From NCBI RefSeq assembly GCF_001425235.1, contig NZ_LMEA01000007.1, forward strand, positions 197,170 through 261,169: 64,000 nt of DNA, read 5' to 3'. Below the pieces are notes generated by a model that saw only the letters and a program-made list of their open reading frames with translations, was not told where the DNA came from and did not search any database. Source of the DNA: Devosia sp. Root413D1. GTDB taxonomy: Bacteria; Pseudomonadota; Alphaproteobacteria; Rhizobiales; Devosiaceae. A program made the translations under genes and the position numbers. This document shows, piece by piece, positions 35,445 through 44,426 of this stretch (its first letter is position 1; each line of letters begins with the position of its first letter).

Positions 35445-35567
35445 GACGGCCCCCTCCCATCTTCCCCATAAAGGGGGAGGTGCTCCTGCAGTGTATTTCG
35501 CACGATCGAAGACAGAGCGTCGACTCTTCACCTCCCCCTTTATGGGGGAGGCCGGGAGGGGGCCGTC
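35445..35567. repeat. 123-bp GACGGCCCCCTCCCA intergenic element, copy A
   Basis: Ends are inverted repeats (GACGGCCCCCTCCCAT and its complement). The internal 50 or so bases match the reverse complement of the element at 41098-41220, which has the identical length of 123 bp. No coding content. Confidence 0.9.
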
Positions 35568-35588
35568 TCTATCAGTCGACCCTGTCGA

Positions 35589-36017
35589 TCAGCTCTTCGG
35601 CATATCCGGGCAGACATACGGCACAGTCGCCGTCACATACTTCTCCTCCACCGCGTCGCTGCCGAGCTTGAGGCTCAGCACCAGCTCGGCGTCGGTCAGG
35701 GAGACGATGTCGGCATTGATATCCATGCCGTCCTCGTTCCACTTGAGAGCGGTATCCGAGGTGAGCTCCCAGGCGGAGAGCCGGTGGGTTTCCCAGCAGG
35801 AATCCTGCACCAGCGTGCCATCGGAGAGGAAGATCTTCATTACGCCGGGCAGGTCGCCATCGGCCTTGGTCCACACCCGATCGACGAGACCGGCTTTGCT
35901 GGTCTTGGCATCGCTGGCGGATTCGGTGGGGGTATCCTCGGCGAAAGCCGGAAGGCAGCTGGTGGAGCCGACGCCCCACATGGCGAGCAAGGCGAAGAGG
36001 GCGGCTTTGCTGGTCAT
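35589..36017 (-). CDS. small exported hypothetical protein
   Basis: 142 residues with a signal peptide (cut near AFA-ED, about residue 26). The mature domain (about 42-138) begins LVDRVWTKADGDLPG and has a beta-sheet pattern with two Cys (SCWETH and PYVCPD) that may pair. Resembles short periplasmic META- or lipocalin-like proteins of alphaproteobacteria, but I cannot assign a family. Probably periplasmic. Confidence 0.7.
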   Translation of the reverse strand: MTSKAALFALLAMWGVGSTSCLPAFAEDTPTESASDAKTSKAGLVDRVWTKADGDLPGVMKIFLSDGTLVQDSCWETHRLSAWELTSDTALKWNEDGMDINADIVSLTDAELVLSLKLGSDAVEEKYVTATVPYVCPDMPKS

Positions 36018-36123
36018 TCGGCGTCATTCTCCCGTGGTGATCCGAAGATGGGTGCGGCGCTGTCGGCATGCAAGGAGGCACGGCGATTGCGACGGAAGTC
36101 GGATCATTAGCGTGGGAAAATGA

Positions 36124-36154
36124 ACGGCCGGTGAGCGTGGGGCTCACCGGCCGT
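36124..36154 (-). terminator. strong hairpin downstream of the Cys-rich secreted protein
   Basis: A perfect 13-bp stem (36124-36136 with 36142-36154) on a 5-nt loop; on the minus strand it is followed by TTCATTTTCC. Probable terminator for the gene at 36183-36500. Confidence 0.6.
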
Positions 36155-36182
36155 ATCGAAGTAGCAACGCGGGTGGGGGCTG

Positions 36183-36500
36183 CTACTCGATGCTTGGCGG
36201 CGGCGGTGGGGAAGGTGACTCGCCGGGGCCTGAAAGCAGGGATCCGCGCTCAATCGGCACATGCGTTCCGGCGGCCGGTGCGGCCCTGAACACGATCACG
36301 TTGCACTTGTCCTTGTAGCAGCCGTAGTCGCAGACCGTGTTGCCGCATTTCTTTGAACAGCCGATCGCGCCGCCGCCTGATTGCAGGTTCTTGCCGCAGA
36401 CGTTGCGGACCTGCTGCTCGGTGACCCGTGTCGCCGCCGCGGCGAAGCCTGGGACGAGGCAGAGGCACACCACGGACAGCAGGATCATCGATCTGGTCAT
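36183..36500 (-). CDS. small secreted Cys-rich protein
   Basis: 105 residues starting MTRSMILLSVVCLCLVPGFA, a signal peptide cut near residue 23. The mature part has six cysteines in 32 residues (35, 48, 52, 57, 61 and 66), enough for three disulfides, in a Cys-x12-Cys-x3-Cys-x4-Cys-x3-Cys-x4-Cys pattern. The tail is Pro-rich (SPSPPPPPS). GGAG lies 8 nt upstream of the start at 36500. The same frame is open further upstream but only this start makes sense. No family recognised; possibly a periplasmic or surface miniprotein. Confidence 0.7.
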   Translation of the reverse strand: MTRSMILLSVVCLCLVPGFAAAATRVTEQQVRNVCGKNLQSGGGAIGCSKKCGNTVCDYGCYKDKCNVIVFRAAPAAGTHVPIERGSLLSGPGESPSPPPPPSIE

Positions 36501-36583
36501 AACTTGGCTCCGTTGAAGGAGCCCCCCGTGCCGCCGATATTGCCGATCCCCGCGGCGCCTTCGCCCTCCGATCGGATGGGCCG

Positions 36584-37720
36584 TCATGTGCTGGCGAGGC
36601 TGGTGAAGCCGGCGAGCAGCTTCACGAGGTCCGCGTGCCGACGGCTGCCGGTCTTCTCGTACAGCCGGCGTAGATGGAACTTCACCGTCGTCTCGCTGAC
36701 ACCAAGCGCCTCGGCGACCTCCGGCGCGCCGCCGATCTCGACGATGGCAAGCAGCACCCGCAACTCGGCCGGCGTCAGTCCATAGGCGCGGATCAGCGCT
36801 TCGGGCGCCGTTTCGATGTGCAGTTCGGCGCGCTGCACGAACAGCGCTGCCACGGCAGCGGTGCTGGTGCGAACCTGGCGGCGAAAGCCCGAGCTCAGCG
36901 GCAGCACATGGGCGACCAGTGCCTCCCCGCCAGGGCCGGTGAGCGGCAGGGCGATGCCGCGCTCGCCGAGCAGTGCGTCGCCCCCCTCGTCGAACGAGCC
37001 CGCGTCGCGCAGGCACTGTTCCAGCGCGGCATCGGTGGTAACGAGCCGGCCGGAAGCGACACGCAGCGGTCCTCCCGGCGCAATCAGCCCATGGCCGGCG
37101 GCGTTGGCGTGCACCAGCGCGCCGTTGGCGCCGATCAGGAACATGCCGGCCCGAATGGTGTCGAGCGAGCTCGCCAGCACCTCGGCGCGCGCCGAATGCT
37201 GCTCCAGGGCCCGGCCGATCAGCACCGCCCGTCGAATATGCGGCACCACCAGTTGCATGCGGTGGCGCGTCGCCTCATCGACGATGCCGTCGCGCTCGTG
37301 GCGGAACACCCCGAACATCGAGGCCGAGGTCCCGGAGCGGTCGAGCACGGTGCTGACGAAATCCACCAGCTGCTGTGGCTGCACCCACTCGCGATAAAAG
37401 CGCGACTGCTGGAACTCGGCGTGCGGCATGATGTCGATGGTGGAGACCAGCTCGCCGATCTCGGTGAAGAAGTGTCGCGTCGTGGCGGGGTCGAGCTGCA
37501 CGTAGCGCTCGAAGTAGGCCGTGCGATAGGCCAGCGACAGGCCACCGTCGTCATAGAGCACGCCGCCTGAACGACTGGTGGGGTCCTTGCTGTAGATGGC
37601 GGCGGAACAGCCGCCGACAAACCGCGCTGTTTCCCGCAAGACACCGGGCCAGAAGCCCGGATCGATGGCTGCGTCGTAGATCTGGCCGACCAGCCCGGAG
37701 AGGGCCTCAGACTCGTTCAC
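36584..37720 (-). CDS. LuxR-type helix-turn-helix regulator
   Basis: 378 residues. The C-terminal 65 residues form a LuxR HTH (LTPAELRVLLAIVEIGGAPE, then SETTVKFHLRRLYEKTG). The N-terminal part has no autoinducer-binding signature (no WxxxY/D pattern) and no receiver domain. It looks like a PAS/GAF-type sensor region of the alphaproteobacterial group with GLVGQIYDAAIDP start. The signal is unknown. The secreted Cys-rich gene downstream, on the same strand, may or may not be its target. Confidence 0.85.
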   Translation of the reverse strand: MNESEALSGLVGQIYDAAIDPGFWPGVLRETARFVGGCSAAIYSKDPTSRSGGVLYDDGGLSLAYRTAYFERYVQLDPATTRHFFTEIGELVSTIDIMPHAEFQQSRFYREWVQPQQLVDFVSTVLDRSGTSASMFGVFRHERDGIVDEATRHRMQLVVPHIRRAVLIGRALEQHSARAEVLASSLDTIRAGMFLIGANGALVHANAAGHGLIAPGGPLRVASGRLVTTDAALEQCLRDAGSFDEGGDALLGERGIALPLTGPGGEALVAHVLPLSSGFRRQVRTSTAAVAALFVQRAELHIETAPEALIRAYGLTPAELRVLLAIVEIGGAPEVAEALGVSETTVKFHLRRLYEKTGSRRHADLVKLLAGFTSLAST

Positions 37721-37792
37721 TGTGGTATTCCGCCTGGACGCCCCCGGCGCCGAGACCTTAGGTCGGGTCGGGAGCGTTTGGCAAGAGTCGTA

Positions 37793-38920
37793 TTATGACT
37801 GTCGAATGCCCAGCGCGCGATCGCGGTCGCGGATGCGGCTGCGGGCCTGCTTGGGCCACAGCTGGTAGGCATCGCCGCCGCCTTCCAGCGTGTGGCGCGC
37901 ATGCACCGGCCAGTTGGGGTCTTCGAGCGCGGTACGCGCAAAAGCCACGAGATCCGCCTCGCCCTCGTTGAGGATGCGCTCGGCATCGTTCGCGTCATCG
38001 ATGAGCCCGACGGCGATCGTCGGAACACCGGCGGCGCGGATCGCCTTGGATAGTTCCACCTGGTAGAGCGGCGCCGCCTTCAGCGAATAGCCGTCGAAGC
38101 CGCCTGACGAGCAGTGGATCATGTCGACGCCCAGCGCTTGCATCTCGCGCGACAAGACGATCGAGTCCTCGATGCCCCAGCCACCGGGGCTGCCATCGGT
38201 CACCGACAGCCGTACGATCAGCGGCTTGTCCTCGGGCCAGGCGGCGCGGACCGCCTCGGTTACCTCGAGGGCGAAACGCATGCGGTTCTCGCGGCTGCCG
38301 CCATATTCGTCGGTGCGGTGGTTAGCGAGCGGCGACAGGAACTGGCTGATCAGGTAGCCATGCGCGCCGTGGATCTCGACCGTATCGAAGCCGGCCTGGT
38401 CAGCCCGGCGGGCGGCATCGGCGAAGCTCTGCACGACCCGCTGGATCCCCGCCTTGTCGAGCGCCAGCGGCATCTGGAAATTGGGATTGTCGGAATGGCG
38501 TTCGGCGCTGGGGGCTTCAGGCACCCAGGTCTCGTAGGCGTAGTCGCGCTTGTCGGCTTCGGTTTCATCAAAGCCGCGGCGCCATGCGATCGGCGTCGCT
38601 GCCTTGCGGCCGGCATGGCCGAGCTGGATACCGGTCGCCGCGCCTTCGGCTTTCAGAAACTCGACGATGTGCTTGAGCGGCGCGATCTGCTCGTCGTTCC
38701 ACAACCCGAGGTCGCCATACGAGATGCGTGCCTCGGGCGTGACACCGGTCGCCTCGAGGATGACGAGGCCGAAGCCGCCGAGCGCAAAGCGCCCCAGATG
38801 CACGAAGTGCCAGTCATTGGCGAGACCGTGCTGGGCCGAATACTGGCACATCGGTGCGATGACCGTGCGATTGCGCATGGTCAGGCCACGCAGTGTGAAC
38901 GGCGAGAAAAGCTGGGACAT
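37793..38920 (-). CDS. old yellow enzyme-family NADH:flavin oxidoreductase
   Basis: 375-residue FMN TIM-barrel ene-reductase of the YqjM/XenA class. Visible marks: MCQYSA near residue 24-29 (the Cys typical of the YqjM class), GIQLGHAGRKA, and the His-Gly-Ala-His-Gly-Tyr block VEIHGAHGYLISQFLSP. It reduces activated C=C bonds with NAD(P)H. The start at 38920 fits the family; no good Shine-Dalgarno precedes it. The frame is open upstream to 39262 but that part is not homologous in character. Confidence 0.9.
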   Translation of the reverse strand: MSQLFSPFTLRGLTMRNRTVIAPMCQYSAQHGLANDWHFVHLGRFALGGFGLVILEATGVTPEARISYGDLGLWNDEQIAPLKHIVEFLKAEGAATGIQLGHAGRKAATPIAWRRGFDETEADKRDYAYETWVPEAPSAERHSDNPNFQMPLALDKAGIQRVVQSFADAARRADQAGFDTVEIHGAHGYLISQFLSPLANHRTDEYGGSRENRMRFALEVTEAVRAAWPEDKPLIVRLSVTDGSPGGWGIEDSIVLSREMQALGVDMIHCSSGGFDGYSLKAAPLYQVELSKAIRAAGVPTIAVGLIDDANDAERILNEGEADLVAFARTALEDPNWPVHARHTLEGGGDAYQLWPKQARSRIRDRDRALGIRQS

Positions 38921-39072
38921 ATGGGAGGTTTGCTGCACTGGGTTGAAGTCGGCCGCACCATGCACCGGTCGGCATCCATCGGCAAGTGCCGATGAAGTGA
39001 TCGGACAGCGCGCCCACGCGGCCGTGTCAGCCGGACCGGAGCCCGGCCTCGAAGGCAAATAACGGGATCGTG

Positions 39073-39435
39073 CTAGTCGGTAACGGTGTACTCGGTGATG
39101 CCGTTGGCGGCCACACTGAGGCGCTGGCGGGCTTCGCCATAGCCAACCGAGCCAGCATCGACATCCCAGCAGCCCGCCGAAACAGTGAAGCTGTAGCTCT
39201 GCCCGGACCCGAGGGCGACGGTGTCGGGCAGCCGGTCGAGCCCGTAGGTCGAGGCGCCGCACTCGGAAATCAGGATGACGTCGATCACCCGGCTAGTGCC
39301 GTTGACCACGGTGATCGTCCCGGTGGGCTCACCCGGGCGGATCAACTCGCCGCCGGTGATCCAGGCGTCACCGCTGCAGCCGGCCAGCAACATAAGACAT
39401 GCCGCCGATGCGGCTGTACGAAATACAGAAGTCAT
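39073..39435 (-). CDS. small hypothetical lipoprotein
   Basis: 120 residues from the ATG at 39435, with GGGGGGA just upstream. A signal peptide ends in a lipobox LLAGC at about residue 20. The mature part (about 100 residues) is predicted all-beta with TITVVNGTSRVIDVI, and three further Cys. It has the flavour of small periplasmic 'hemin/Cu-like' beta domains, but I assign no family. Anchored, by prediction, in the outer membrane's inner leaflet. Confidence 0.75.
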   Translation of the reverse strand: MTSVFRTAASAACLMLLAGCSGDAWITGGELIRPGEPTGTITVVNGTSRVIDVILISECGASTYGLDRLPDTVALGSGQSYSFTVSAGCWDVDAGSVGYGEARQRLSVAANGITEYTVTD

Positions 39436-39553
39436 CTTGTCCCCCCAATGACGAGAGGACGTGCCGCATCGTCTCCCCCGAGACAATTGCTAGCAGAGCA
39501 ACGAGGGCAGTCAATCGGTCTGCTTGCGGCCTGCGGGCAGGGGGAGGGAAAGC

Positions 39554-40969
39554 TCAGGCTGCCTGCGGCCGCTGGTGGCCCGATACTTCGGCGCCGGCGT
39601 TTCGCTCGAGCGTCAGCAGCTGCAGCGCACAGACGATGATGACGAGGCCCATCACCAGATAGGCAATCTGGAAGTCGATCACCCCGAGCGTCGGCGCGCC
39701 GCGCCACATCTGGCTGAGGTTGAGGCAGCCGGCGGCGACGGCGACGCCGAACACCATCGAGAGCTGTTGCGACATACTCGAGATGGTGGTGGCGGAGCTG
39801 CGCTGTTTGGCATCCACGTCGGCGAAGGCCAGCGTCGCCAGCGCCGTGAACTGCATCGAGCGGGTGGCGCCGGCGATGAACAGCACGGCAGCCGTCAGCA
39901 GATACGGCGTCTGTGGCCCGAGCAGGCCACAGGCCGCGACCGAGACGCCGGCCAGTACGCCATTGACCGTCAGGATGCTGCGGAAGCCGAAGCGGCGCAG
40001 CGTCGGGGTGGTCACCGCCTTGATGGCGAGATTGCCGAAGAAGTAGATCACCACCAGCCCGCCGGCGCTCAGGGCATCCATGCCATAGGCGACCTGGAAC
40101 ATCAGTGGCAGCAGGAACGGCGTGGCGTTGATCGCGGTCCTCAAGATCGCGCCGGCCTTGGCGTCGGTAGCGGCGAAGGTGCGGATGCCGAGCGTCCGCA
40201 AATCGATCAGCGGATGGTCGGCGCGCAGCAGCCAGAACACCGCGCCCGTGCCGACGGCCAGGCCAATGGCGATCAGCAGTGCCGACAGCCACACCGGCAG
40301 CCCGCCCTGCACCAGCGCGTCAAAGCCGTAGAGCAGGCAGCCCAGCGTAATACCGGTCAGGACGAAGCCGATACCGTCGAACGGCCGCTCTGCGAACTCG
40401 GTGTCTTTCGGCACGATCGCCAGCACCAGCGCTATGCCGATGATGCCGAGCGGGATGTTGATCCAGAAATTCCAGTGCCAGGAAATGTACTCGGTGATGA
40501 ACCCGCCGAGCGCCGGGCCGAGCACCGGGGCAAACAGCGCCGGCCAGATGGTGAGCCCGATGGCCGAGACGATCTCGGATTTCTGCGCGGTCCTCAGCAC
40601 GATGATGCGTCCCACCGGGAACAGCACCGAGCTGCTGGCGCCCTGCAGCGCCCGGGCGATGGCGAACTGGCCGAGATCCTCTGCCATGCCGCAGGCGATC
40701 GAGGTCAGCGTGAACAGCGCAATCGCCACAACGAAGACGCGCCGTGCTCCGAACCGGTCGGAGAGCCAGGCTGCAGCGGGAATACAGACCGCCACCGCCA
40801 GCATGTAAATGGTGACGCCGAGGCTCATCTCGAGCGTTCCGACGTTGAAATCCTGCGCCATGCGGGGCAGGGCAGTGACGATGATCACCCCGTCCAGGAA
40901 CTGCATGAACAGCGTGGCGGCGACCACGAGGGCGACGTTGCGGGCGTGTGGGCTGAGCGGTGTGGACAT
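39554..40969 (-). CDS. DHA2-family (14-helix) MFS efflux transporter
   Basis: 471 residues, predicted 14 helices, matching the EmrB/QacA class. Features: FLDGVIIVTALPRMAQDF (motif D1 region of helix 1), WLSDRFGARRV loop and GPALGGFITEYISWHWNFWINIP (motif C and the helix 5-6 link). An inner-membrane drug:H+ antiporter. Unusually no EmrA-type adaptor or regulator lies alongside. A near-palindrome GTATGGTACCAATAC (about 40990-41004) upstream may be an operator. Confidence 0.9.
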   Translation of the reverse strand: MSTPLSPHARNVALVVAATLFMQFLDGVIIVTALPRMAQDFNVGTLEMSLGVTIYMLAVAVCIPAAAWLSDRFGARRVFVVAIALFTLTSIACGMAEDLGQFAIARALQGASSSVLFPVGRIIVLRTAQKSEIVSAIGLTIWPALFAPVLGPALGGFITEYISWHWNFWINIPLGIIGIALVLAIVPKDTEFAERPFDGIGFVLTGITLGCLLYGFDALVQGGLPVWLSALLIAIGLAVGTGAVFWLLRADHPLIDLRTLGIRTFAATDAKAGAILRTAINATPFLLPLMFQVAYGMDALSAGGLVVIYFFGNLAIKAVTTPTLRRFGFRSILTVNGVLAGVSVAACGLLGPQTPYLLTAAVLFIAGATRSMQFTALATLAFADVDAKQRSSATTISSMSQQLSMVFGVAVAAGCLNLSQMWRGAPTLGVIDFQIAYLVMGLVIIVCALQLLTLERNAGAEVSGHQRPQAA

Positions 40970-41097
40970 GGCGAGGATGCAAATGACTAGTATGGTACCA
41001 ATACATCATTCACCGGCCACGCCTATCGGCGAATAGGATGAGGCGGAGGATTTTCGGGCGACGTGTCGCGGGTGCACACATCAGCCCGACTGACAGA

Positions 41098-41220
41098 GAC
41101 GGCCCCCTCCCATCCTCCCCCATGAAGGGGGAGGTGAAGGGTCGAGGCTCTGTCTCCGATCGTGCCAATACACCGGCGGGGCACCTCCCCCCTTGTGGGG
41201 GAGGATGGGAGGGGGCCGTC
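41098..41220. repeat. 123-bp GACGGCCCCCTCCCA intergenic element, copy B
   Basis: Same length as copy A at 35445-35567, in the opposite orientation, with the core conserved (GGTCGAGGCTCTGTC region). It lies between the DHA2 gene and the sugar ABC operon, downstream of the latter. Confidence 0.9.
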
Positions 41221-41235
41221 CCTCTCAGTGACGCA

Positions 41236-42063
41236 CTACCCCTTCACCGCACCCGCCGTCATCCCCGCCACGATCTGGCGGTTGAAGAACAGGTAGACGA
41301 TCAGCGGCGGGATGGTGATCAGCAGGATGTTCATGAAGAGCAGGTGCAGCGAGGTGTTGAACTGCCCCTGGAAGTTGAACAGCGTCAGCTGCACCGTGAC
41401 GTTCTGCTTGCCCGGCAGGTAGTAGAGCGGGTTGGTGAAATCGTTGAAGATGGCGACCGACTGCACCACGATCACCGTCACCACCACCGGTTTGAGCAGC
41501 GGCAGCACGACCTGGAAGAACAGCCGCAGCGGTCCGGCGCCGTCGATGATCGCCGCCTCGTCGAGCTCGCGCGGGATTGTCGCAACGAAGGCGCGGAAGA
41601 GCAGGATCGTAAAGCTCAACCCATAGGCGACTTCGATCAGGATCATGCCGTGCATGGTCTTGAACATGCCGACCGACTGCAGCACCCAGATCGTCGGCAC
41701 CACCGCCGGCGGGATGATCAGCCCGGCCAGCACCAGGAAATTGACGATCGGCGTCCAGCGCGACGGCCGCCGTTGCAGCACGAAGCCGACCATGGCGCCG
41801 AACACCACCAGCAGCGTGACGCTCACCACGGTGAGGATGATCGAGTTGATGAACGCCGTGACCAGCATGTAGTCCTGCGTCCTGAGCACCTCCACCAGGT
41901 TATCCCAGAAGTGCCAGCTGGTCGGCCAGTCGAACGAGCGCGTCGCCGCCTGCCGCCGGTCCTTGACCGCGGTCAGGATGATGAAGGCGAACGGCACGAG
42001 GAAAACCACGATCGACGCAGCGATCGCGATGCCGCCGAGAATGTAGCGCTGGGCGTGTCTCAC
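41236..42063 (-). CDS. carbohydrate ABC transporter permease (MalG type)
   Basis: 275 residues, six helices. The EAA loop, which docks the ATPase, is readable as AAIIDGAGPLRLFFQVVLPL at about 170-190. It is third in an operon with a MalF-type permease (4-bp overlap) and a binding protein, followed upstream by a GH78 rhamnosidase. Substrate inferred as a rhamnose-containing sugar. Needs an ATPase encoded elsewhere. Confidence 0.9.
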   Translation of the reverse strand: MRHAQRYILGGIAIAASIVVFLVPFAFIILTAVKDRRQAATRSFDWPTSWHFWDNLVEVLRTQDYMLVTAFINSIILTVVSVTLLVVFGAMVGFVLQRRPSRWTPIVNFLVLAGLIIPPAVVPTIWVLQSVGMFKTMHGMILIEVAYGLSFTILLFRAFVATIPRELDEAAIIDGAGPLRLFFQVVLPLLKPVVVTVIVVQSVAIFNDFTNPLYYLPGKQNVTVQLTLFNFQGQFNTSLHLLFMNILLITIPPLIVYLFFNRQIVAGMTAGAVKG

Positions 42064-42974
42064 CGGTCGGTCTCCTGGCGATTGAGCAGCATGGAGAGCG
42101 GCACGATGATCAGTGCGACCATGATGAACAGCACGACATTGCCGGCGGTGGAGAGGCCATAGAAGCCGGCCTGGTACTGCTTATAGATCACCGACGCGAT
42201 AACGTCGGAGGTGAAGCCGGGACCGCCCTTGGTCATCGCCCAGATCATGTCGAAGGAGCGCAGGCCCCCGATGAAGCTGAGGATGATCACTGTCGCAGTG
42301 GCCGGATGCACCAGCGGCAGGGTCACAGTCCAGAACCGCTGCCACGGCGTGGCGCCGTCGATCTTGGCGGCTTCATAATATTCGAGCGGGATCGAGACGA
42401 TGCCGGCGATGTAGATCACCGTGGCGAGCCCGACGCCCTTCCACACATCGACCAGTGCGACCGAGTAGAGTGCAAAGCGCGGATCGGTGAGCCAGCCCGG
42501 CCCCTTGATGCCGATCGAAGCCAGCGTCTCGTTGATCAGCCCCTGGGTCGGGTGCATCATGGCGGTGAAGGTGATGCCGACGCCGACGGTCGAGACCAGC
42601 ACCGGGAAGAACACCACGGCGCGGAGGTACCCGCGGCCGAAAATGTCGGAGGTGAGCAGCAGCGCCAGCAGCATGCCGAGCACCACCTTGAGCCCCGAGG
42701 TGACGACGCCATAGATCAGCGTGTTGACGAGGCCCTGGAACAGGAAGGGCTCGCGGAAGAACTGGGCGAAATTTTCGAGCCCGATAAAGTCGGCCTTCTG
42801 CAGCGTCCACCGGGTCAGGCTGAAGAACAGCGACGCGAAGGTGGGCAGCATGAACAGTACGGCAAAGATGATGGCCGCTGGAAGGTAGAACCAGCTCGGA
42901 TAGAGGCCCGCCGTGCGCGACTTGCGGCGCGGGTTTGCAATGGGCACCGAGCCCTCAGCGACCGCAACTGCCAT
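42060..42974 (-). CDS. carbohydrate ABC transporter permease (MalF/UgpA type)
   Basis: 304 residues, six helices and an EAA loop (AAKIDGATPWQRFWTVTLPL at about 200-220). I start at 42974, where GGAGGAGG lies just upstream; an upstream in-frame extension is not supported. It partners the MalG-type permease it overlaps. Together they form the channel of a sugar importer. Confidence 0.9.
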   Translation of the reverse strand: MAVAVAEGSVPIANPRRKSRTAGLYPSWFYLPAAIIFAVLFMLPTFASLFFSLTRWTLQKADFIGLENFAQFFREPFLFQGLVNTLIYGVVTSGLKVVLGMLLALLLTSDIFGRGYLRAVVFFPVLVSTVGVGITFTAMMHPTQGLINETLASIGIKGPGWLTDPRFALYSVALVDVWKGVGLATVIYIAGIVSIPLEYYEAAKIDGATPWQRFWTVTLPLVHPATATVIILSFIGGLRSFDMIWAMTKGGPGFTSDVIASVIYKQYQAGFYGLSTAGNVVLFIMVALIIVPLSMLLNRQETDR

Positions 42975-43053
42975 ACCTGTCCTCCTCCAAGTCCAAGGTG
43001 TTGGCGTCCGACCGGTGAGGCCGGACGCCAAGTTTCACACGCAGATGGCGCGA

Positions 43054-44346
43054 TTACCAGCCGGGCAGGCCGAGCTGCTGGGCCTGCTTCTTGACGTCTT
43101 CGTCGTAGAGCGCGGCGCCGTCAGCGGCCGAACGGATGCCCGAACCGACTTCCACGGTGATCTGCTCGAGCGCCGGGCCCTTGATCGGCGACAGGTACTC
43201 GAGGGCAGGGGCGCTGTGGCCGCCTTCCTGGAAGTAGGGCAGCAGGTCGGAGACCACCGGCGGCACGTCGGCCGGCAGGGTGCAGTCCTTCACCAGGTAG
43301 GGACCGGTCGCGCCGGCGGACTGGGTCTGGACATCGCAGCCCTCGATCGAGGCGACGAAGGCGACGAACGCCTTGGCCTCGTCCGGGTGCTTCGAGGTCT
43401 TGGGGATATAGAGACCGGCCGGCATCCAGGTGGTGAGGCCATTGCTCGCCGCGTCATCGCCGGGAATGGCGAAGAAGCCGACATCGTTGATGTGCTCGGG
43501 CGCCAGTTCCTTGATGTTGGAGACGGCGAACGACAGCATCGGGTAATGCGCGCCTTCGCCGGTGGCGATCTTGGTGACGCCGTCAGGGAAGGTGGCGGCG
43601 GCGAAGTCCTCGTTGAGGTAGCCGGCCTTGAACACCTCTTCCTGGCGCTCAAAACCCTTCATGGCGGCGGGCGTCGTGGCGTACTTGGCCTTGCCGGCGG
43701 TATAGTCGGCGGCGAAAGTCGGAACCGCTGCCTGCACGTTGTAGAAGTCGCCGAGGACGAACAGCTGCGACGTCCAGGTCTCGCCGAACGTCTGGATCAC
43801 CGCGGTCTTGCCGGCCGCCTTGATCTTCTCGTTATTGGCCATGAACTCCGCCCATGACTTCGGTACGCTCAGGCCCAGCTCCTTGTAGATCGGGATGTTG
43901 TAGAGCATGCCGCCGCCCATCGCGGTGCCGATCGGCGCGCCATAGACGCGGCCATCGGTGCCGGTGACGGTGGCCTTGAAGCTGTCGATGACATTGGCCT
44001 GGAACGGCTCATCGGTGACATCGACGAGGTTCTGCACCGGGTTGATCGCCTGGAACAGCGAGCCGGCATTGTAGAGAAACACGTCGCTCATCTCGCCGGT
44101 GGCGAGGCGGGTCTTGATCAGGTTGTCGCCATCGGCGCCGCCCGGGCGGCTTTCAGTCTCGATGTCGATATTGGGGTTCTTGGCCTCGAAGGCGGCGGCC
44201 AGGGCCTCGGCCATGGCGACCGTCGACGGCGCGTTGTCGAACAGGAAGGTCACTTTGACCTTGTCCTGCGCGCTTGCGGCGCCCGCCATGATCACGACGA
44301 TGCCGGTGGTTGCCAGCGCCGCACGCGTCAGATTGCGCATCAGCAT
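43054..44346 (-). CDS. extracellular sugar-binding protein of an ABC importer
   Basis: 430 residues with a signal peptide (MRNLTRAALATTG..., cut near ASA-Q about residue 27). The rest is a family-1 solute-binding fold (FLYNAGSLFQAINP, then FMANNEKIKAAGKTAV). Periplasmic receptor delivering sugar to the two permeases downstream. The start at 44346 has GGGAGG 10 nt upstream; an ATG two codons further in is possible. Nearest to a rhamnosidase, so a rhamnoside or rhamnose oligomer is a fair guess. Confidence 0.9.
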   Translation of the reverse strand: MLMRNLTRAALATTGIVVIMAGAASAQDKVKVTFLFDNAPSTVAMAEALAAAFEAKNPNIDIETESRPGGADGDNLIKTRLATGEMSDVFLYNAGSLFQAINPVQNLVDVTDEPFQANVIDSFKATVTGTDGRVYGAPIGTAMGGGMLYNIPIYKELGLSVPKSWAEFMANNEKIKAAGKTAVIQTFGETWTSQLFVLGDFYNVQAAVPTFAADYTAGKAKYATTPAAMKGFERQEEVFKAGYLNEDFAAATFPDGVTKIATGEGAHYPMLSFAVSNIKELAPEHINDVGFFAIPGDDAASNGLTTWMPAGLYIPKTSKHPDEAKAFVAFVASIEGCDVQTQSAGATGPYLVKDCTLPADVPPVVSDLLPYFQEGGHSAPALEYLSPIKGPALEQITVEVGSGIRSAADGAALYDEDVKKQAQQLGLPGW

Positions 44347-44426
44347 TGATAGTTCCTCCCTTGTGGCCGCCATGGGTCCTCCGGCGGCCGGTTGCAGTTC
44401 TTCCAGTCCTTTCGGCTCCTCTGCCG

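Noticed and set aside
38921-39262. N-terminal extension of the old yellow enzyme
   Set aside because: The extra 114 codons are Arg- and Pro-rich without similarity to the family, whose normal start is at 38920.
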